A stretch of 33,276 nucleotides of DNA. Origin: Methanobacteriota archaeon. GTDB taxonomy: Archaea > Thermoplasmatota > Thermoplasmata > SG8-5 > JACRNV01. The notes below the pieces were generated by a model, which worked only from the letters and a program-made list of their open reading frames with translations, had not been told where the DNA came from and made no database searches. The DNA is taken from NCBI GenBank assembly GCA_016214785.1, contig JACRNV010000007.1, forward strand, positions 1 through 33,276. Reading direction: 5' to 3'. Below, one piece after another: positions 29,495-33,276 of this stretch (position 1 is the stretch's first letter; every line of letters starts with the position of its first letter). A program made the position numbers and the translations under genes.

Positions 29495-30193
29495 TCAGTC
29501 CCCTATGACCTTCGTTATCCTGAAGTTCTCCCCGTCGTGCATGAGGGTGTACAGGCCCGTCGAGTGCTTGACCCCCCTCATCTTGTCGACCATTATCTGG
29601 CGCTGGACGTCCGTGCCCATGCGCTCCTTTATGAGCTTGATTATGCCGTCCGCCAGGAAGTCCTCCTCGTGGACGATGTTGATGTCCGTGGCCGCTTCTG
29701 CTATTATGAAGGTCGTTATCTCCATCTCCTTCAGCCAGCCAAATAGTTCGAATAGGTCGGTGCGCCTGCTCTCCATCGCGGAGAGCATCTCCAGTACCGG
29801 CAGCGAGTCGACGATGAGGATCTCGTACTTCATGCTCGCCTTCAGGTTCTCGACGTACATGCGGAATATCTTCATCCAGTCCTGCGACTCGCCCGAGTGC
29901 GGCATGTGCATCCTGAGGTAGCCCATGTCGACGACGTTCACGCCCTCCTCGACCTCGTTGTGGTCCATGCCCAGCCCGAACATCTGGTCCAGGAGGCTGT
30001 CCCGGCCCTGCTCCAGCGATATGTAGAGCCCTTTAATGCCGCGCTCCCTCGCGTTGTTGAACAGGATGTTGTACGCGATGGACGACTTCATCGTGCCCGG
30101 CATCCCGGACAGCAGCACCACGTGCCCCTTCGGTATTCCCCCGGTCATCTGCTCGTCGAGCCCCTCTATGTAGGTCTTTATCTTCTCCTTCAT
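29495..30193 (-). CDS. KaiC/RecA-superfamily ATPase, paralogue 3
   Basis: A 232-residue KaiC-like ATPase: MKEKIKTYIEGLDEQMTGGIP, Walker A GMPGTMKSS (30-38), ISLEQ with the likely catalytic Glu, Walker B ILIVDSLPVLEML. It shares the domain and signature residues of the two paralogues at 19-21 kb but is more divergent. It starts four bases after the stop of the zinc-ribbon/HhH gene (30198), so the two form an operon. Confidence 0.9.
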   Translation of the reverse strand: MKEKIKTYIEGLDEQMTGGIPKGHVVLLSGMPGTMKSSIAYNILFNNARERGIKGLYISLEQGRDSLLDQMFGLGMDHNEVEEGVNVVDMGYLRMHMPHSGESQDWMKIFRMYVENLKASMKYEILIVDSLPVLEMLSAMESRRTDLFELFGWLKEMEITTFIIAEAATDINIVHEEDFLADGIIKLIKERMGTDVQRQIMVDKMRGVKHSTGLYTLMHDGENFRITKVIGD

Positions 30194-30197
30194 CGCC

Positions 30198-31334
30198 TCA
30201 CCTCTTCTCCTTCGACGCCTTGAGCATCGCCACGCTCAGGCGCTTGAACTCCTCCACGTCCCTGTCAAGGGCCTCCTCAAGGCCTTCGACGTTAAAGCCT
30301 TTTTCCTTCCACACCCCTATCTGCTGCCTGAAGCGCGCGCGCATCTCCTCGCCCGCGCTGGCCTGCCCCGGCCTGGGCGCGAACGGCCTCGGCTCTGCCG
30401 GGGCTTTGGTTGGGTCGGACGGCGCATCGGATGGGACCTTGGGCTTCTGCTTGGCGAGTATCTCCTTGGCCTTCGTCTTGAAGACCTCGAAGTCCCCCTG
30501 GGCGAGCGGCTCGAGCTCGCTCACGTCGTATCCCATCGACCGCCACTTCCCGAGCCTGGCCATGATTATCTTCGTGCGCTTCTCCTTCTGCTGGTCCCTC
30601 TTCGCGGCCTTGGGGGCGTCCGGGGTATCGAGGCCCATGCCGGTGATGTCGTCGACAAGCCCGGAGAACTCCTCCGGCAGGTTGAGCACCGTCTCCGCGA
30701 GCCGCTTGGCCTCCGCCTCGCTGATTTCCTCGTCGGAGGACAGGGCCGATATGATCTGCGCCTTCATGTCGTCGGGCAGGGAGGCGAAGTCCTGGTCCGC
30801 GGAGAAGTCGCCCAGCGTCTCCTTCACGGCCTCGGAGAGCCTCTCGCCCGCCTTCGCCAGGTCCACCGCGGCGATGTCGACGTCCACCTCCGCGCCGCAG
30901 ACGCCGCACTTTTTCAGGGAGGCCTTCACGGGGGAATTGCAGGACGGGCACTTGACGAGCCTCTCGCGCTTCCCGCCCTTCTTGACCTGAGAGAGAATTA
31001 TCTTGTTTGCTATGACGCGCCCCATGGAGCCGGCCTTGCGGTCGCCGGACATGGCCTTCGAGACGAAGTCCTCCACTCCGCGCACCCCGTTCTTGTAAAG
31101 TACGACCGCGCCCGCCCTCGTCATCCCCGGTATCATCATGAGCTCTTCCAGGACCCTGAGCGTGGCGGGGTCGCCGATGTCGATGTTAAGCTTCTCCGCG
31201 ACCTTCTCTTCTTTTGGCGCCGAGACCTCGATCCGCTTCCCCTTCTTCGAGAGGGACGTCCTGCACTTAACGCAGGAGGTCGCCTCCTCCTCGTTCTGCG
31301 TGCCGCAGACTGGGCATCGCATCTTTCCGGGCAT
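30198..31334 (-). CDS. double zinc-ribbon / HhH scaffold-like protein coupled to KaiC 3
   Basis: A 378-residue protein. Zinc ribbon 1 is at residues 7-24 (CPVC...CVKC). A helix-hairpin-helix/Rad51-N-like segment spans about 57-115 (LMMIPGMTRAGAVVLYKNGVRGVEDFVSKAM). Zinc ribbon 2 spans about 129-147 (CPSC...CGVC). Helical, charged and Pro-rich regions follow, with two related motifs: LGKWRSMGYDVSELEPL and IGVWKEKGFNVEGLEEAL. TATA (GTATATAAG) is at 31356-31364, about 26 bases before the ATG, so the mRNA is probably leaderless. It combines the zinc ribbon and HhH modules also found at the N-terminus of the 856-residue protein. Confidence 0.8.
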   Translation of the reverse strand: MPGKMRCPVCGTQNEEEATSCVKCRTSLSKKGKRIEVSAPKEEKVAEKLNIDIGDPATLRVLEELMMIPGMTRAGAVVLYKNGVRGVEDFVSKAMSGDRKAGSMGRVIANKIILSQVKKGGKRERLVKCPSCNSPVKASLKKCGVCGAEVDVDIAAVDLAKAGERLSEAVKETLGDFSADQDFASLPDDMKAQIISALSSDEEISEAEAKRLAETVLNLPEEFSGLVDDITGMGLDTPDAPKAAKRDQQKEKRTKIIMARLGKWRSMGYDVSELEPLAQGDFEVFKTKAKEILAKQKPKVPSDAPSDPTKAPAEPRPFAPRPGQASAGEEMRARFRQQIGVWKEKGFNVEGLEEALDRDVEEFKRLSVAMLKASKEKR

Positions 31335-31355
31335 TGAGGGCGCATCGGCGGATAC

Positions 31356-31364
31356 GTATATAAG
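31356..31364 (-). promoter_or_regulatory. TATA box of the zinc-ribbon/HhH-KaiC 3 operon
   Basis: CTTATATAC on the minus strand, centred about 26 bases before the ATG at 31334. Confidence 0.55.
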
Positions 31365-31438
31365 CGTTGGCGGCTCGCCCCCGGGGAATCCGAGCCTTTT
31401 CAGACACCCCCGTGGATTCCTTCAACGTATGTAGCACG

Positions 31439-31447
31439 CTTTTATAC
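31439..31447 (+). promoter_or_regulatory. TATA box of the aIF5A-agmatinase operon
   Basis: CTTTTATAC about 37 bases before the aIF5A ATG; the expected transcription start lies inside the inverted repeat that follows. Confidence 0.5.
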
Positions 31448-31455
31448 TGGCAGCA

Positions 31456-31479
31456 TATTCCACGGCCGAGAGTGGAATA
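31456..31479 (+). promoter_or_regulatory. inverted repeat abutting the aIF5A start codon
   Basis: TATTCCAC (31456-31463) and GTGGAATA (31472-31479) are perfect 8-bp arms with an 8-base spacer. The right arm touches the ATG at 31480. It spans the likely transcription start, so it may be an operator, or a leader hairpin if transcription starts upstream. Confidence 0.45.
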
Positions 31480-31866
31480 ATGTCCTGGGAGCAGGCGGAA
31501 GTCAGGGAGCTCAAGGAGGGCAGGTACGTCATAGTCGACGAGGAGCCGTGCAAGATCCTCAGCATCACGACGTCGAAGCCAGGGAAGCACGGGGAAGCGA
31601 AGGCGCGGCTCGACGTGGTCGGCCTCTTCGACGGCCAGAAGCGCAGCATCGTCCACCCCGTGACCCACAAGGTCAAGGTCCCGATGATTGACAAGCGCTC
31701 GGCGCAGATCCTCGCCCTCATCGGCGAGGAGGTCCAGCTCATGGACGCCGAGACGTACGAGGTGTTCACGGTCCCGATAGACCCCGAGCTCAAGGACGCG
31801 CTCCAGCCGGGGAAGGACATACTCTACATGGTGGCCATGGACAGGAATAAGATCACGAGGGCCTGA
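31480..31866 (+). CDS. eif5a: translation factor aIF5A
   Basis: A 128-residue protein of the eIF5A/EF-P family: an N-terminal SH3-like barrel and a C-terminal OB fold. The modification loop TSKPGKHGEAK has Lys36, the site of hypusine or deoxyhypusine. It helps ribosomes form difficult peptide bonds. Length is normal. The agmatinase-type gene follows five bases after the stop, which fits a functional link through polyamine-derived modification of Lys36. Confidence 0.96.
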   Translation: MSWEQAEVRELKEGRYVIVDEEPCKILSITTSKPGKHGEAKARLDVVGLFDGQKRSIVHPVTHKVKVPMIDKRSAQILALIGEEVQLMDAETYEVFTVPIDPELKDALQPGKDILYMVAMDRNKITRA

Positions 31867-31871
31867 GCAAG

Positions 31872-32732
31872 ATGCAGAGGTTCGCGGACGCCGGCGCCTC
31901 GCTCGAGGAGGCCAGGGCCGTCATTTTCGGCATACCGTTCCAGCAAACTGTTTCTTTCCGCAAAGGCACCGCGAAGGCGCCAGAGGACATCAGGGAGGAG
32001 TCCTACAACTTCGAGATTTTCCAGCTCGAGCATGGCATAGACCTTGCGGAGCTGAGGATACACGACGCGCTCGACTTGGACGGCCTGTCCGATGTCGGGA
32101 CGATGCTCGCAAGGACGGAGGCTGAGGCCCGGCGGCTCTCCGCCGGCGGGCGCTTCCTGGTCGGGCTAGGCGGCGAGCACTCGGTCAGCGAGCCCTTGAT
32201 CAAGGCATTTGGCAAGATCAACGTCCTGATACTGGACGCGCACCTCGACTTCAGGGACGAGTACGAGGGAGAGAGGCACAGCCACGCCTGCGCGGCCCGG
32301 AGGATAGCGGACATGGTCGGAACAGAGCACATCTACCAGATCGGCATACGCTCGGGCTGCAAGGAGGAGTACGAGGACGCGAAGCGCATGGGCCTGAAGT
32401 TCTCCCCCGCGACGGCAGTGCGCGAGCACGGCATCGAGACTGCCTGCGACAAGGCGGCCAAGCACCTGGGCAACGGCCCGCTCTACCTATCGATAGACAT
32501 AGACGCCGTCGACCCGGCTTACGCGCCAGGCACGGGTACTCCGGAGCCGTGGGGCATAACGTCATGGGACGCAAAGTACGTGGTGGACAGGTTCGCGCCG
32601 GCCCTCACGGCCATGGACGTCGTGGAGGTCTGCCCGGCCTACGACAACGGCAACACCTCGTCGCTGGCGGCGAAGCTTGTGAGAGAGGCGATGGCGCTGA
32701 GGCTGACGAAAGGGAAGTCAACAGTCAGCTGA
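31872..32732 (+). CDS. speB: agmatinase/ureohydrolase family enzyme
   Basis: A 286-residue ureohydrolase with both manganese sites: His103 in GGEHS, Asp122/His124/Asp126 in DAHLDF, and Asp209/Asp211 in SIDIDAVDPAYAPGTGTPEP. It should hydrolyse agmatine to putrescine and urea, or an agmatine-derived group: in haloarchaea an agmatinase homologue is linked to hypusination of aIF5A. Its position in one operon with aIF5A supports that role. Length is normal. Confidence 0.93.
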   Translation: MQRFADAGASLEEARAVIFGIPFQQTVSFRKGTAKAPEDIREESYNFEIFQLEHGIDLAELRIHDALDLDGLSDVGTMLARTEAEARRLSAGGRFLVGLGGEHSVSEPLIKAFGKINVLILDAHLDFRDEYEGERHSHACAARRIADMVGTEHIYQIGIRSGCKEEYEDAKRMGLKFSPATAVREHGIETACDKAAKHLGNGPLYLSIDIDAVDPAYAPGTGTPEPWGITSWDAKYVVDRFAPALTAMDVVEVCPAYDNGNTSSLAAKLVREAMALRLTKGKSTVS

Positions 32733-32755
32733 ACCTTCGGATACTTGTTAGGTCG

Positions 32756-33034
32756 TTATCCGACTAGATTTTTACGATAGAGCGCTTCCTGAGTTCTGCA
32801 TTGAGATTCTACATCTTGAAAAACGGCTTCCGATATCCCATATACTGTTGGCCAATATGGTAATAATATTGTCACAGGCGGAAATGATGCTGTAATTTTT
32901 ATCAGGGTATTATTATCATCAATAGATATAAAATCGAATGTAACCATCCATTTCATCCAAATCCTTTTCATTTGTATGATAAATCGCCGAGTATCATACT
33001 CGTTAATGTCAGGCTTGAGTGTTTTCTCTTGCAT
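32756..33034 (-). CDS. hypothetical protein
   Basis: A 92-residue protein starting MQEKTLKPDINEYDTRRF with a moderately hydrophobic middle (FPPVTILLPYWPTVYGISEAVF) and no recognised motif. The reading frame extends upstream to 33148, but the ATG at 33034 is preceded by AGGGGAT and the upstream part has no protein-like character. It is AT-rich, unlike the neighbouring operon, and may be recently acquired. Function unknown. Confidence 0.45.
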   Translation of the reverse strand: MQEKTLKPDINEYDTRRFIIQMKRIWMKWMVTFDFISIDDNNTLIKITASFPPVTILLPYWPTVYGISEAVFQDVESQCRTQEALYRKNLVG

Positions 33035-33080
33035 TTTATAATCCCCCTTTACTACAGCGGAATCACTATAATACTTTTTA

Positions 33081-33275
33081 ATAAACAGGTATGCATTTTT
33101 CACAGGGAGAATGAGTGCTCCCCACCATAAATGGTGGGGTATCCTCAAAGGTTAGTTGGCGAAGTCGTTCAGAGACCTTTGAGGCGTCCCCGAAGCTGAT
33201 TCTTCCGTCGCTGGCGATGTCAATAGCGGTCTGCGGCTCTCGGTGTGGTGCCTCGATTGCGAACTCTCGATGTAG
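33081..33275 (-). CDS. possible C-terminal part of a gene running off the right edge
   Basis: On the minus strand a frame open from the window edge reads LHREFAIEAPHREPQTAID, continues through SDGRISFGDASKVSERLRQ, and stops about 65 codons in. It crosses both hairpins. It could be the end of a transposase or another protein, but I do not recognise it and it may be chance. Confidence 0.25.
33119..33138. terminator. perfect hairpin near the right edge
   Basis: CCCCACCA-TAAA-TGGTGGGG, an 8-bp perfect stem with a 4-base loop. It is a terminator candidate or the end of a mobile element. Confidence 0.45.
33143..33184. repeat. 10-bp inverted repeat
   Basis: CCTCAAAGGT (33143-33152) and ACCTTTGAGG (33175-33184), a perfect match with a 22-base spacer, directly beside the previous hairpin. 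Confidence 0.5.
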
Positions 33276-33276
33276 T

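Noticed and set aside
1-33276. CRISPR array
   Set aside because: No regularly spaced identical repeats were found; the only tandem repeat is the coding one in rps24e.

Overview
The window is archaeal and most likely from a Thermoplasmatota-type euryarchaeon. Evidence: the operon of rpoE1, the RpoE''/Spt4-type gene, the DUF359 dephospho-CoA kinase, rps24e and rps27ae; aIF5A next to an agmatinase; TATA-type promoters; a tRNA with bulge-helix-bulge introns; and many KaiC/RecA-like ATPases and small Ras-like GTPases. I cannot fix the order or genus from the sequence alone.

Bases 1-14941 are accessory and visibly less GC-rich. From the left edge there is a four-gene minus-strand operon that looks like a minimal ubiquitin-like conjugation system: a Ubl fused to an E2/RWD-like domain, a JAMM (JAB) peptidase, an E1/ThiF-type adenylating enzyme, and a 65-residue two-helix membrane protein. 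Behind it lie a tyrosine recombinase and a ribbon-helix-helix/coiled-coil/winged-helix protein that is translationally coupled to it. Next comes a large secreted subtilase-like protein whose catalytic His and Ser are replaced, divergent from a STAND (wHTH-NTPase-TPR) protein, then a decayed fragment of the same secreted-protein family. Two further secreted, C-terminally anchored proteins follow; they share one C-terminal membrane segment and one carries three DUF2341 repeats. A 16-bp direct repeat and a 12-bp palindrome occur on both sides of the pseudo-subtilase/STAND block.

Bases 15017-20745 hold a dense signalling-type cluster on the minus strand: two tandem KaiC-like ATPases with near-identical promoters, a small GTPase with a coupled 79-residue coiled-coil protein, a second small GTPase, and an 856-residue zinc-ribbon/HhH/coiled-coil protein ending in a KaiC domain that has lost its Walker residues. 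A third KaiC-like ATPase with a coupled zinc-ribbon/HhH partner sits at 29495-31334. This shared architecture suggests one undescribed GTPase/KaiC system.

Bases 20844-24237 encode an ABC efflux system: an HTH regulator, a four-helix membrane protein, a MacB/FtsX-type permease and an ATPase with an unusual HhH tail. Bases 24534-26597 hold the RNA polymerase/ribosomal operon. It ends in a tRNA-Arg(CCG) interrupted by two non-canonical introns, one in the D-loop and one in the T-loop. To its right are a membrane pyrophosphatase of the K+-independent type, the KaiC pair, then on the plus strand aIF5A and agmatinase, and finally a small hypothetical gene and structured DNA at the right edge.
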